Positions 11,801-22,200 of a DNA stretch of 64,000 nucleotides are shown piece by piece (the first letter of the stretch is position 1; every line of letters starts with the position of its first letter). This DNA is from a virus. The stretch covers positions 20,013 through 84,012 of IMG/VR virus record IMGVR_UViG_3300013005_000031, one strand, 5' to 3'. The notes under the pieces are model-generated. The model searched no databases. It worked only from the letters and a program-made list of their open reading frames with translations, and was not told the DNA's origin. The translations under genes and the position numbers were made by a program.

Positions 11801-14800
11801 GATTTCATATCTTCCTTGATATTTTTTATATCTTCAGGTGTAAGAGCTATTGTTTTACCTGAATCAGTTGTTAGCTGTTTAGTTTTTACAGCTTTTTCAT
11901 ATAATAAATATAGATCTGTTAAATTTTTTAAAGGTGTAGAAGGTTCAATAACCTCATTGCCATAAAGTAAAGTTGGTGGTGTAACACCTGTTGTAGAATT
12001 CTTTATAGCTTGTTCCTTAATCTTATTATTGTAGTTACTAATAATTTCTGAAGCCTCATCTTGATCTTCTTGCCATCTTTGTTTTAATGAGTTGTATTTG
12101 TCTGGATCATTTTGTTTTATAGAAAGATCTTCTTTTAATCTATCAACTAAGAAAACATCAAAAGCATCTGTTAGCTGATCCCGCAACTCTTCTGGAAGTT
12201 CTTCAAATGAATCATCAACAGAGTATGTCTTAACATCAGTTGGATTACCTCCAGCTTCTAAGAAATCTAATTTAGCTTCTTTTACTAACTCTTCAAATTC
12301 TGCATTAATTTCTCTTAACTCTTGTTGGTACTTTGTCCATTCTTCTGTTTGTTCAACATCTACAAAATCAGATGGAGTATAGTTATTAATAAAATCTTGT
12401 TGCTCTTTAATTAAATCAAGTAGTAAAGGTTTTATAGCCAAATAGAATCCTGCATTTTCAACAGCTGTATTGACATCAGTAACTTCTGCATCTATCTCTA
12501 AGATTTTATCACGCAATTCTGCAATGTCAGCATCATTTTTTGGATCATCAAGAATAATATTTGTAGCTTCTATAAGTTGCTCATTGGTCATCTCTTCTCT
12601 AAGGATAAGATCTGATGCAATTCTTTGTATATTATTTAAAGATTCTAACCTTTCTAAAATAGCTTCATACTCTGCCAATCTAGCTTGATATACATTTAAA
12701 TCTTCTCCAGAAGCTTCTGATGCTTCTTTAGCTAACTTTCTTAATTCAGCTTCTGTAGTATCATATTTACTTTTTAATGCTTCATCAAACTTTTGTCTTG
12801 CCTGATCTATTTTTCTATCTCTGTCTTCTGTAATATCATCTATTATTCCTTTTAACTTTTCAGAATCTGTTTCAGGTTCTCCAGCTGGTTTTACAGCTTC
12901 TAGTTCTGCAGCCTTTTCAAATAATTTATAATAGTCATCATAAAGCAAACTGCCTTTATTTATAATAGAGTTATTTTTTACATCAATAAAATATTCTGGT
13001 TCATACATTGGATCTTCTGTCCACTTAGCAAACTCTTCTAAGTCAACAAAAATTCCTTGATCTGCAAGTTCATTTATTAATGCATTTCTTTCAATATTTG
13101 TAATCTCAGAATTTACAATGTCTTTAATAATATTTTTTCTATTGTAATACAAATTTCTCATCCACTGAAAATTTCTAAGTAGATGATCATGAAAATCATT
13201 TGGATTAGATAAGATATTAATTAAAGGTACAATTTGGTTTTTCTCATGCTTAAGTATATGTGTATCAAGAAGATCATCAAAAAGACCATCCATACCTTTG
13301 TCCATAGCATCTATCTGACGTTGTACCTCTACTTTTTCATCATTATCTTTAGATAATCCTAAAAGTAAATTTTTAAATGCGTCTTTGTATTCTATAAACT
13401 CATTAGATTTACCTTGATCATACTGCTCTATTAACTTATCAAAGGTCTGTAAACTTAATTGTTCTTTTGTAAGACCAGGATTTGCTTTTAGAATAGCCTC
13501 AGATAAAGAAGATAATTTTGTCTTTGTAATAAACGCATTTAAAATTGCATCTTGCTTCTCTTTAAAATTAGAATACAATGCTAATTGCTCTTTCTTTTTA
13601 TTTATTTCAGCTGCAGCAGTAGGTACATTAGTTTGTTCTAATGTCTCTATCTCTGTTTTCATCATTTCTATTTCTTTCTGTAGTCTTCCCGGATCAGTGA
13701 GTCCAGCAAATTCAGCAAAGTTAGAGTTCTTGATTGATGAAATAGATGCAAGTTTTTTATAGAGTTTATCTAATCTTCCTGCAGCATCATCATAGGCTCC
13801 TTGTAAGAAAACAAAATTAAATAGTGATTGCATGTAAGCACTATTATAAATCTTAGCCATCTTATATTTATAACTATCTTTCTCATAGTCATCTAGATTA
13901 GCTAAAAATTTCATCTTTTCTTTTGCCTGATTATATCTGTATGATATCTTCTTAGCACTTTCTATAGATTCATTAAAGTTTTCTATTGCTTGTGCCCCTT
14001 GACCAGGTTGTAAATCCCATGCTTCTTCAATGTCTTGAGGTGTTGCTTGTTTATATTTCTCATAGTGATTTATAAACATATCAAAAGTTCCTCTTTGCAA
14101 AGAACTAATTACAGCAGTTTGAAATGCAGTAAACCTATCATCTTTAATTTCCTTAGTACTTTTCTCATCTGGATTAGAAACAGTATTGTATAGTAAAGAC
14201 TGTGTAGCATAGTTTGTCATTCTTGGATCAAAGAATAAATCACTATTCTTCCACATGGTATTCATGTGCTCTACAACAGATTCTGCTTCAGCCTCTCTTT
14301 CTTCTATGTATGTTTTATACTTCTCACTTTTATTAAAGTAATCATTATAGCCCATTGTCATAAAGCTTTTAACTTTACTTGGTGCTTGAAGAATACTTCC
14401 CATTAAGAAACCAGAAAGAAATGTTTCTGCTCCTTGACCACTAAACTGTTTATTTATAGCATCACTTATCAAACCTGTTGCATACATAAAGTTCTTTGCA
14501 GCAGGATTTTTATAAGTGTCTACATAATAGTTTTGTGTAGCTTCTTGTAAAACATCTTGTAATGATTCTTGTACACCTTCTACTACATTAGCTTTAAAGT
14601 AATTCAAACCTAGTTTACCATATGAAGCTGGTCTACCTAAAGATTTTATTGCATTTACTATACCAATCTTTTCTTTTGAAAATGTTGATTTAGCAATATT
14701 TTTTCCAGGTTGGAATACCAATTGGTACTCTTTATTTAAATCTCCAAGGACTGTTCCAAATCCAAATTTAGGAGCACCCTTTATAAAACTAGCATTTGTT

Positions 14801-16050
14801 AGTGATGGGAATACAAGTTTATTACTATAAAATATTAATGCAGTATTGTTTAGCGTATTCCAAAAAGAACCTTTTGCAGCTTCTTTCATCATATTCTCTT
14901 GCTCATATAATGATGGTGCTCTACCTTCATTCTCAGGATCTTGCATAAAGTTGTTGTACAATTTATCATATGTCTGATACTTTGTAAAACCACCTTCTAG
15001 CTTTCCTTCTGATAATGCTAAGTTCATTACCATCATGTCATGCCATAAAGCCCCTGCACTTTTAGATGCTCTTGCTAAGTCATTAATATTATTTATATTA
15101 ACGTCCATTAGAGCAGCTTTAGTATTAGCTAATGGATTAGCAAAATCTAAAAAGTTTTTACCAGCAGATTGAAATAGTTCTTTAGCTTTATATATTTGAC
15201 TATAGTCTTGCATTGACTGTGCAAGTTTAGTAACTCCTTTAGCTGATTGATACATTGACTTTGGTAAAGAAGCTAGTCTATTAAAGAATTTACCAGCACC
15301 AAATGCAGCTCCCCCAGCTATATTACCAGGTGTAGCACCTCCAGCCACACCTTCAATGAGTACAGATTCTAGAACACCTTCTAGTAAAATACCCATAGAA
15401 TAAGATGCAGATGTCAACAAGTTAACTGCAAAACCACCCAAGCCACCTTTGCTTGACTGCCCAATTGCATTGTAGTATTCATAGTCTTTTGCACTTTGTT
15501 TATCTGCATAAAATAAACCATCCCCATCTATTACACTTTTGTAAGCATTAATAGGGTCCATAAATCCTTTAGACAACATTGGCCATGCTGCATGATTCCA
15601 AAATCTTGATAAGTCATCACCAAAAGTTGTATTTTGATTAAACCAAGCTTCATTATTAATAAGTGGATTAAATCCTATCTTATTAAATGTCTCTTGTCCA
15701 TAACCTTTATATCTATCTCTAAATGTATTCTTTGGTGAACTATCATATCCATAAGCATAACCATAAGTATTTCTATCTTGATAGTTATTGATCTTACTCA
15801 TGGTCTCATCAAACAATGCCTTACCTGCTGCAGCTGGATCATTCAGCACATTTTGTTTAACCTGTGATGGGTAATAACTAGGAGACACACCAGTTACATT
15901 ATCCTTAATGGAATATATAGGATTTATTACAGGATTAGGTGCATTAAAATTAAATGCAGTAGGTTCTGGTTGATTTATTTTTGCAGGATCTAAAAAATCA
16001 CTTTTTGCTGCAAGTTCATCCATAGGATTATTTGGTGTATTCTCTGCCAT
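8809..16050 (-). CDS. Giant cargo-type virion protein (2413 aa) with PD-(D/E)XK nuclease signature
   Basis: ATG at 16050, stop at 8809. The N-terminal 300 residues look like crassvirus internal cargo proteins and include a Gly/Ala-rich hydrophobic stretch around residues 205-255 that could insert in a membrane. Residues about 700-1550 are charged and strongly helical or coiled-coil. Residues about 1640-1740 carry a RecB/Cas4-like nuclease signature: E1671-L-D1673 (in TGELD), D1687-L-K1689 (in IVDLKA) and Q1733-x3-Y1737 (QLSVY). A small beta-rich, SH3-like-looking segment follows near residue 1880, then more acidic helical sequence. It is the direct upstream neighbour of the RNA polymerase gene and is preceded by the 1052-residue cargo-type gene with a 4-base gap, so it probably travels inside the particle. 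The nuclease is supported by motif spacing only; target and activity are unknown. Confidence 0.8.
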   Translation of the reverse strand: MAENTPNNPMDELAAKSDFLDPAKINQPEPTAFNFNAPNPVINPIYSIKDNVTGVSPSYYPSQVKQNVLNDPAAAGKALFDETMSKINNYQDRNTYGYAYGYDSSPKNTFRDRYKGYGQETFNKIGFNPLINNEAWFNQNTTFGDDLSRFWNHAAWPMLSKGFMDPINAYKSVIDGDGLFYADKQSAKDYEYYNAIGQSSKGGLGGFAVNLLTSASYSMGILLEGVLESVLIEGVAGGATPGNIAGGAAFGAGKFFNRLASLPKSMYQSAKGVTKLAQSMQDYSQIYKAKELFQSAGKNFLDFANPLANTKAALMDVNINNINDLARASKSAGALWHDMMVMNLALSEGKLEGGFTKYQTYDKLYNNFMQDPENEGRAPSLYEQENMMKEAAKGSFWNTLNNTALIFYSNKLVFPSLTNASFIKGAPKFGFGTVLGDLNKEYQLVFQPGKNIAKSTFSKEKIGIVNAIKSLGRPASYGKLGLNYFKANVVEGVQESLQDVLQEATQNYYVDTYKNPAAKNFMYATGLISDAINKQFSGQGAETFLSGFLMGSILQAPSKVKSFMTMGYNDYFNKSEKYKTYIEEREAEAESVVEHMNTMWKNSDLFFDPRMTNYATQSLLYNTVSNPDEKSTKEIKDDRFTAFQTAVISSLQRGTFDMFINHYEKYKQATPQDIEEAWDLQPGQGAQAIENFNESIESAKKISYRYNQAKEKMKFLANLDDYEKDSYKYKMAKIYNSAYMQSLFNFVFLQGAYDDAAGRLDKLYKKLASISSIKNSNFAEFAGLTDPGRLQKEIEMMKTEIETLEQTNVPTAAAEINKKKEQLALYSNFKEKQDAILNAFITKTKLSSLSEAILKANPGLTKEQLSLQTFDKLIEQYDQGKSNEFIEYKDAFKNLLLGLSKDNDEKVEVQRQIDAMDKGMDGLFDDLLDTHILKHEKNQIVPLINILSNPNDFHDHLLRNFQWMRNLYYNRKNIIKDIVNSEITNIERNALINELADQGIFVDLEEFAKWTEDPMYEPEYFIDVKNNSIINKGSLLYDDYYKLFEKAAELEAVKPAGEPETDSEKLKGIIDDITEDRDRKIDQARQKFDEALKSKYDTTEAELRKLAKEASEASGEDLNVYQARLAEYEAILERLESLNNIQRIASDLILREEMTNEQLIEATNIILDDPKNDADIAELRDKILEIDAEVTDVNTAVENAGFYLAIKPLLLDLIKEQQDFINNYTPSDFVDVEQTEEWTKYQQELREINAEFEELVKEAKLDFLEAGGNPTDVKTYSVDDSFEELPEELRDQLTDAFDVFLVDRLKEDLSIKQNDPDKYNSLKQRWQEDQDEASEIISNYNNKIKEQAIKNSTTGVTPPTLLYGNEVIEPSTPLKNLTDLYLLYEKAVKTKQLTTDSGKTIALTPEDIKNIKEDMKSIASYIENKEKTYKLKPIAQEVIERLEKTIFNRQNELEVVVDEEGFESRRFKDAKPTDPRPERATEVASQIEQEIEEKPPFIFNKLEDNSIQNLFREVVLDNPIGSLEERIDAFLTNIRTSYPQFKSDKKIAGIKESLMTDQSIENLERQISKYAFEETSFAGTNIDALVREFLTLNPAGGFMQIPYDSTISIRGVNTKISDIMSKEAYDFLFNPVTGQATRFRRNMIDGGFQLFSGNVKVFDRNARDGRGVTGELDLLLIDAEGNLAIVDLKAAQEKTWRNLGAPYALKKDGKELTDKEGNKVKNKGNKKTYFRAQLSVYRNSIYNMSGLDSSILLFPIEMEVTMDGYIKKLKRPTADLSKNNKLSENGMFIILEPLDDATMEKFGFQRTGPETIEALPEAESEEEQVPEDAIQVSDPKKQTLNEFLNQKVMYQGKIGTLVTNLDGGFSVEIEEDGVLSLLDINVSGKNIKDGNVNIVSVGLSPIAQVETLGQVTQINSTTINARFLDKNERTAEINGIKYTINRDSAGAIVSLSYYTNDKEIDETQEKINKINKEISDLQKQKKEGANKNIEREIRKKTFELNRLNSLKTDLVNKNQKRTRRGGNADDLIFALNRLPNRFQKQVPASLPTDREDQVNLIAQLSESESVTKEIDKILSEHGTTKDIEDLFDGKIDNLTPTKQKEIEEWGVELIIKLEEYQNRLANEERSTVPVDNTIAAVNEILNNLTAIKFFKNGKITKTSRKEFEARTKVQQGTNVPSVQKPAGATTEGVSRQTISREDLEKSIQDARQRIQGISLGSTSTQPTEDSERDEIRAEVEDFFDESTDDLEMTFTNAVLKFVFGQTKEGPYSEIVDEVYNERLQNVENNAVLENLAEGEILLNSEPVGAFKKINQTFIVQSVDLEARTVQLFSPIRKKSYNFTEQEVKENFMRPSDETKPVEEMTVTPQTKENVKGTEANITNLSKDPDALEKIEVESENLTPEERMENVKNIFNKC

Positions 16051-16054
16051 AGTA

Positions 16055-19000
16055 CTAGTATTTCCAAAGTGGATCGTTAGGGTTTATACCAAAATTCTTA
16101 ATTGCATTTTCAATAGCTTTTGTATTGTTTGTTTGATAGAAGTATTTAAACATTTGTTGATTATACTCATTTTGTTTTGCAAGTAAGTTCCAAGCATCAC
16201 CTTCAATGTCATCTATTTTTTGTCCACTTCTTTTATTCATGTCCATAAATTGCTCATACTCTATTGCATTACCATCTCTGTCCATAATTCTAGTAACTAT
16301 TTTAGCACCATAGTCAACACCCGGAACTCCATTTATTTTTGATAAAGTATACTTACCAGAATTTTGAGGATGAGTATATTTAATATCTTGGTTACTTAAT
16401 ACAATTTCAGTTGCTGTTGGAGTAGAAGCATTCCAAAGTTTATGCGTCCAATATTGATGTGGTGCAACTACAGTAAGTCCTTTCTGAATAATTCTATCTT
16501 GTGCTCTTGCCAAATCAGCAGCTTCATAATCCCCCTCTAAAGATTTCATTACTTCTTCTACAACTGTTCTTGGAATATTAAATGTTGTAGAACCTAGTTT
16601 ATTATTTTCTCTAGCTACTCTTGAAGTTGATAAAAAGAAATCTGGCATATCAGCTTTCCCCATTTTAGAGTATAATGTGCTTAAGAAAGATCTTGCTAAG
16701 TCATCATTTAATCCATCTCCCTCACCTTCAGCTGGTAGATCATTTGAAAAGGCAAAATTAAAATCAGCTCCTTGTGGTAAATTTAATGCATCTCTGATAG
16801 CTTGAAGTGCTGCTTGATGACCAAAGTCTCCACCAAAATCTGAATCTACTTTAACAGTTTGATTTTGAGAAGCTATTGCTACTTTGTCTCCACCTCTAGA
16901 AATTGTTTGAACAAATGAATGCAATCCTTTTTCTGGATCATTATTAGATGCTAATTCTACATATGACTTATCTAAAATGTCATTAATCCAAGAAGCTTCT
17001 ACATTAACTCTATTACCTGTAGCTGCATCATATATTGCTTCAGCTCCATATATACCAGGTATATATTCCCACCAGCTTCTATTTCTATTACTTTGAGTAT
17101 TTTTTACAAATGATACTCCAAGATCTCCATTGATAGCTCTATTTAATTCTTCTGAATTACTTCTAACAGCATCCCAGTCATAGCCACTTGCAACATATTC
17201 ATTCATTACTCTATTAACAGCTCTGTCTATTTGCTCATTACTAATATTATAACCGTCTTCTTTTAATTTGTCAGCACTGAACTTTAAGTTTTCTGTAAAT
17301 GCTTGTTTTATTTTTTTAGCATTATTAGCTCTTGTAATTTCCATTGCCTCATGGCTTCTTCCTAATGTTTCTAAATCATAGATTGATTTATCATTTACCA
17401 TTTGGTCAGCAATTTGATTACCATTATGTCTAGCAGACCATTGTTTCATATACTGATTTAAATGGTATATGTCTCCAAATTTAGTAACATTCTTAACAAA
17501 TTTATCTTTGTCACCTTTACTATACTCACTATATATTTCATTCCAAATCTGTTTTGCTTTATTTTGATTTGGATATTTTTTACCTTGAGCAATAATTTTA
17601 TCAATAGTAGGATCATTAGATCTAAAGTGATTTAAAACCTGACCCAACTGAGCAGATGTTAATTGTGAACCATTATCACCATTAACCAAATCATTAATAT
17701 AAGTCATCATGGAATTTATTCCCTGACCAGCTTTTTCATTAATTACTTCATCAAGTACTTGTTGGTTTAGTTTATCAAACTGAATTCCTTCTGATGTTTG
17801 ACCAGACTCATCTTTTTTACCATGAAAAATTAAATCAAATCCAGAATTTTGTGGGTTCATCTCAAATGTACCATCTGCTTTATAGTATGCTCTTCCTTTA
17901 GCAACCATAGCTTCTTGGTATTTAGTCTGGCGTTTTAATCTTTCTGCTTCTTCTTGTTCTTCTAATTTATATCTGTGAGATTTAACTAATCTTGCATCAG
18001 CAGCAGATTCTCTAAATTTAGCTATAGCAACTGCATCTGGTTTATATTCTATCTCATAATTACTATATGCATATGAACCAGCAGCACTATTTATATCTGT
18101 TCCTGCAGAATAAGATGCCATAGCAGCATCAACTTTTAATCTAGCTAACTCTATATTATTCATTATATCGTCAGATTGAGCTGGCACTACTGCAGAACCA
18201 ACAGCAGGATTCAATTGACTATTTAATTCAGAGGTGTGTTTTTCTACAGCATCAGACACACCTATCATCTCATTTAATCTTTCAGAATAACTTTTTTGCA
18301 TTGGATTTACATTACCAGTTGCAACTTGTCTTTGTAAATTAGCTTGTAAGTTTTGAGAAGTATTTAAATCATCTTTGGCTTTTGCATCTTGTTGAGCTGT
18401 CATGTTTTTTAACCAATCATATTTACCTTTTAAATATTCTTTTTCAGCTTCAAGTTTATTACCTCCAAATTTTTCTGCATTCTGATTTGCATAGTCCATT
18501 CTTTCAACAAATGCTTTTTCTTTATAGAACTTTTGCATGTCAGGTCTATTTGCATATTGTGCCCAAAAGATTTGTTGAAGTCCAGGCATTAGCTGTTCTC
18601 CATTTTTCTTTCTTACCATATACATACCATCAGGTGTTTGTGTCACCATACCTATATCATACTTTTTAGCAAAGTCCATATATTCTGTAATGACATCTAC
18701 TTTAGGTGTATATTGTGCATCAGCCATACTTAATGTCTCATCAAGAGTTGCATCCTTAAACATCTGTCTTCTATACTCAAGACCTCTAACACCTTCATCC
18801 CAATACTTTGCAGCTTGTTTTGGATCTGGAGAATTTAATAATGCTTGTGCATTAGAATATGTATTTTTCCAGTTCTTTGTATATGCCATATCTTTAATAA
18901 GATATTTGTCTTCATAAAATGGTCTGAAGACTTGCATAGCTTGATTAACATTTTGTTCTAAAGAAAGATCTAACCCTGAAACTCTTTTAAGATTAAAGTC

Positions 19001-19213
19001 AATTTGTTTTAATAACTCATCTTTCTTTTTAATATTTTGATCATGCGTAAGGTCTGCACCATATAGTTGACCATATAGATTATTTAATGCATTCCAGTTA
19101 GTATCATACTGGGTCTGTTTTGTTTGTAACAGATTTGCATAGAAATTTAAATCAGGCTGAAAAGGCTGATAATCTGGTATGTAATCTGTGACTCCTTGTA
19201 AGTACGTTGCCAT
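16055..19213 (-). CDS. Cargo-type internal virion protein, 1052 aa
   Basis: Starts ATG at 19213, stop at 16055. The N-terminus (YLQGVTDYIPDYQPFQPD followed by NFYANLL) and the helical first 200 residues (QNVNQAMQVFRPFYEDK) recall a conserved cargo/internal protein of crAss-like and related environmental phages. No enzymatic motif seen. Mostly helical and Asn/Gln/Lys-rich, with few cysteines, in contrast to the tail genes further upstream. A basic and aromatic stretch near residue 690 (NRNRSWWEYIPGIYGAEAIYD) could touch membrane or another cargo chain. The gene lies between the 1119-residue and 2413-residue giants in the same orientation. The start context TTTACACTATG is identical to that of the 1119-residue gene. 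Role as a packaged or ejected protein is inference from position and resemblance. Confidence 0.7.
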   Translation of the reverse strand: MATYLQGVTDYIPDYQPFQPDLNFYANLLQTKQTQYDTNWNALNNLYGQLYGADLTHDQNIKKKDELLKQIDFNLKRVSGLDLSLEQNVNQAMQVFRPFYEDKYLIKDMAYTKNWKNTYSNAQALLNSPDPKQAAKYWDEGVRGLEYRRQMFKDATLDETLSMADAQYTPKVDVITEYMDFAKKYDIGMVTQTPDGMYMVRKKNGEQLMPGLQQIFWAQYANRPDMQKFYKEKAFVERMDYANQNAEKFGGNKLEAEKEYLKGKYDWLKNMTAQQDAKAKDDLNTSQNLQANLQRQVATGNVNPMQKSYSERLNEMIGVSDAVEKHTSELNSQLNPAVGSAVVPAQSDDIMNNIELARLKVDAAMASYSAGTDINSAAGSYAYSNYEIEYKPDAVAIAKFRESAADARLVKSHRYKLEEQEEAERLKRQTKYQEAMVAKGRAYYKADGTFEMNPQNSGFDLIFHGKKDESGQTSEGIQFDKLNQQVLDEVINEKAGQGINSMMTYINDLVNGDNGSQLTSAQLGQVLNHFRSNDPTIDKIIAQGKKYPNQNKAKQIWNEIYSEYSKGDKDKFVKNVTKFGDIYHLNQYMKQWSARHNGNQIADQMVNDKSIYDLETLGRSHEAMEITRANNAKKIKQAFTENLKFSADKLKEDGYNISNEQIDRAVNRVMNEYVASGYDWDAVRSNSEELNRAINGDLGVSFVKNTQSNRNRSWWEYIPGIYGAEAIYDAATGNRVNVEASWINDILDKSYVELASNNDPEKGLHSFVQTISRGGDKVAIASQNQTVKVDSDFGGDFGHQAALQAIRDALNLPQGADFNFAFSNDLPAEGEGDGLNDDLARSFLSTLYSKMGKADMPDFFLSTSRVARENNKLGSTTFNIPRTVVEEVMKSLEGDYEAADLARAQDRIIQKGLTVVAPHQYWTHKLWNASTPTATEIVLSNQDIKYTHPQNSGKYTLSKINGVPGVDYGAKIVTRIMDRDGNAIEYEQFMDMNKRSGQKIDDIEGDAWNLLAKQNEYNQQMFKYFYQTNNTKAIENAIKNFGINPNDPLWKY

Positions 19214-19243
19214 AGTGTAAAACTATTAAAATTTTTTAAGTTT

Positions 19244-19262
19244 ATTAAACATATAAAGTTTA
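19244..19262 (-). repeat. Second copy of the 19-base repeat, at the 3' end of the 1119-residue gene
   Basis: Minus strand TAAACTTTATATGTTTAAT, one mismatch to the copy at 26441-26459, also beginning with the stop codon. Inverted symmetry TAAAC/GTTTA is kept. Found only in these two intergenic gaps of the cargo region as far as I could see. Confidence 0.6.
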
Positions 19263-22200
19263 GTCCATAAATGGAAACCATGAATTAATATAAATATATC
19301 CTGGGTTATTTATTGCTCCTCCTTTCTTTTTCTGTCCTTGATACATTCCCATACCAATTTTAGAATTAGCTCCTGTACTTGCAGATGTAGTAGTTGTAGC
19401 TGAAGCTTTAGCACAATCTCTTAATAATGCTTCACTCATGCCAGGATTATTTTTCTTACATTCATCATATGCCTTTTGCCATGAATTAGTATTAGAACCG
19501 GCACTTGGATTAGGAGTTTTTTCAGTTGGATTAAAATCCATTCTACCACCTACTCCTGGAGACACTTTATAATTAGGATACATTTGGTTTAATGCATCTG
19601 TCTGCCATCTATTAGTAATAGCATTAGTATAGTAGTTTCTCAAGTTATTTCTCATTGCTAACTTAGCATTATCAAACTGTTGATTAGCAACAGTATTCTG
19701 ATCATATAATCTTTGTGCATTAGCTTGTTTCAACATGCTTTCTTGGTTAGCAATGTCAGTACCTTTTAACTCAAATTGATTTGCTATATTAACATTAGCA
19801 TTGTTATACTTAGAAAGTACATCCGCAGCATTCTTAGCAGCTTGACCTTGTACACTTGCAGACCTTGCAGACAATGCTTGTGGTCCAGCAAATTGAGCCA
19901 TACCCTGTGTTTGGATATTAGCTTGTTCTGCATTAGCAGCAAGTTCTCTTGTAGGATCTAAAAATGCTGGTCTTGGTTTTTGTAACTCACCTGCAGGAGC
20001 CCATGGCATATATTTTTTAACACCCATTAAATCTCCAAAAGCACCAGTAGTTTTGATTGTATCTTGTAACCACCATTCAGCAGGAGGACCTGGGACATCT
20101 ACATCCATATCTTCCTCACAAGGAGGACAAGTACCATCTGCATTTCTAGGTTGAGTTATCTCAGTTTGATTACCTTGCTCATCTACTTTTATACAAGGAC
20201 ATGGATTTTGTTCAGGTGGATTTTTACAAAGATCTGGATTACATTTATTTGTATTTGGATCTAATCTACCATAGTTTGGTTTAGTAGCATCATCACATTG
20301 ACATTGTACTGCAGGTGGTGGAGTATCAAATTGCATTTCTTCTAACATAGCTGCAGCCACATGCTCCATGGTAGTATTACCGGTGGTTGATTTAGAAACA
20401 GGATAAAAATCATCAATAGGAGATATCATGGCATTACCAGCTAGATGAGGGTAAAGATTTAAACTACTAGTTTCATCAGCAACACCAGATTGAAGTTCTC
20501 CTAAAAAGTTTCTTAGTTCATATATTTCATCATCATTATAAATTTTACCTTTAACATTATTTGACATTTGAGCATAGCCGTGAAAAGTAGCTTGTTGCAA
20601 TGCTCTATCTTTACCATCAACTTCAAAAGGGACATTTAATCCTTTAGCTATATCAGAAACATTTTCTCCACCATATGTATTTTTCATATATGTCTGTGCG
20701 GCTTGTAAATCTGCTTTAGATTTAATTAGAGTATCTCCAGTTGGATCTCTAGGATCACTTACTCTAGCTCCCTCTGCAATTAAAGAAGCAACTCCTTTAT
20801 AATTTTTACCACCAACTGTATAATCTTCCCATGGTGCAAATCCTCTTCCTGTATCTTTATATAATTGCCCATCAATTGATTTTGCTTGAAACAGTAAGTT
20901 TCTTTTTTGATGAGCTAAAAAAGCATCAATAACTTGTTTCTTATCTGGCAATGTATAGCCTCTTTGTGTCCAGTTTCTACTAGCTACACTAGGATTTGTT
21001 TTACCTCTAAAATGCTTTTCTTCATTTAAAGAATTTATAGTTTCATCAAAAAGTTTTTGTGAAACAGTAGAGTTAGGATCTTTAAGAGATTGCTCAAGTA
21101 AATAATATTCCGCAGCTGCAGTTTTTGCTATATCTGTACTTCCCCATTGACTCATATCAAGAGTGCCTGTATCAGTAGGAGCAGATCTTTTATAACCAGT
21201 AAAGGTTTTTGACTGACCTGATGCATCAATTACCTTAATCTCATCTGTTGACTTTTGATCTTGTTTTTCTTTATAAGCTTTATTAATTGCTCTTTCATAT
21301 TCAGCATCAGTTGCATAATCTGATCTTTTTATTGTCCACCCATTACCAGCTTTTATTAAAGGTTTAGTTCTACCTTGATAATTTTGTGACATACCAGTTC
21401 CCATAGGCATACCATAGTCTGCTTCTGGGATTTCTTCTTCATATTCTGGTTCATCATAAAATGGCATATCATAACCTCCCATTTGCATACCATACATAGC
21501 CATTGGTGGTCCTTGTGGTTCTTCTGCACCACCTTGCATTTGCTGAATAACTTGTTGTATAAGACCAACAGCTTGTTCTTGAGGAACACCTAACTGAGTA
21601 AAGATCTGTACAATAACTTCTGGAGGAAGTTGATTTTGTAATAAACTCATTACAACCTCTTGAGGTTCTGCACCTTGTTGTAATGCAGCTCCTATTTCCT
21701 GAACAATCTCCATCATCTGATCTCCACCTTGCTCTTCTGCCATCATCTCTGGTGGAACTTGTTCCATACCTTCTTCAGCTCTTCTTAATCTTCTGTGAGG
21801 ATAACCACCATGCATCATCATTCCTTCTGGTGCTGGTTGTTGCATTTGCTCTTCAGGTTGAGCTACAGGTTGTCCTTGATTTAATTCTTGAGCTTGTTCT
21901 GCAGAATATTCATCTTGCATAGTTTCATCAGCATTTTCTTGTTGCTGATACTTTGCTTCTATCTGAGATTTAAGATCTACTATTTCTTTTTTAGGTGCAA
22001 TCTGTTCTTCTGTAATTCCTTTAGCTTGCATACAAGGTTTAGCAACTGCAGGTATACCTTGAGGGAAACCTTTCTTTGCTTCTTGTGCAAGAGCTAGACA
22101 GCCTAATTTAATTACAAATTTTTTGATCATTAACTCAGCAGATTCTCTATCTAATTTATCTGAGTCAGGATCTTCTAATATTTTTCTATACTTCTGTATA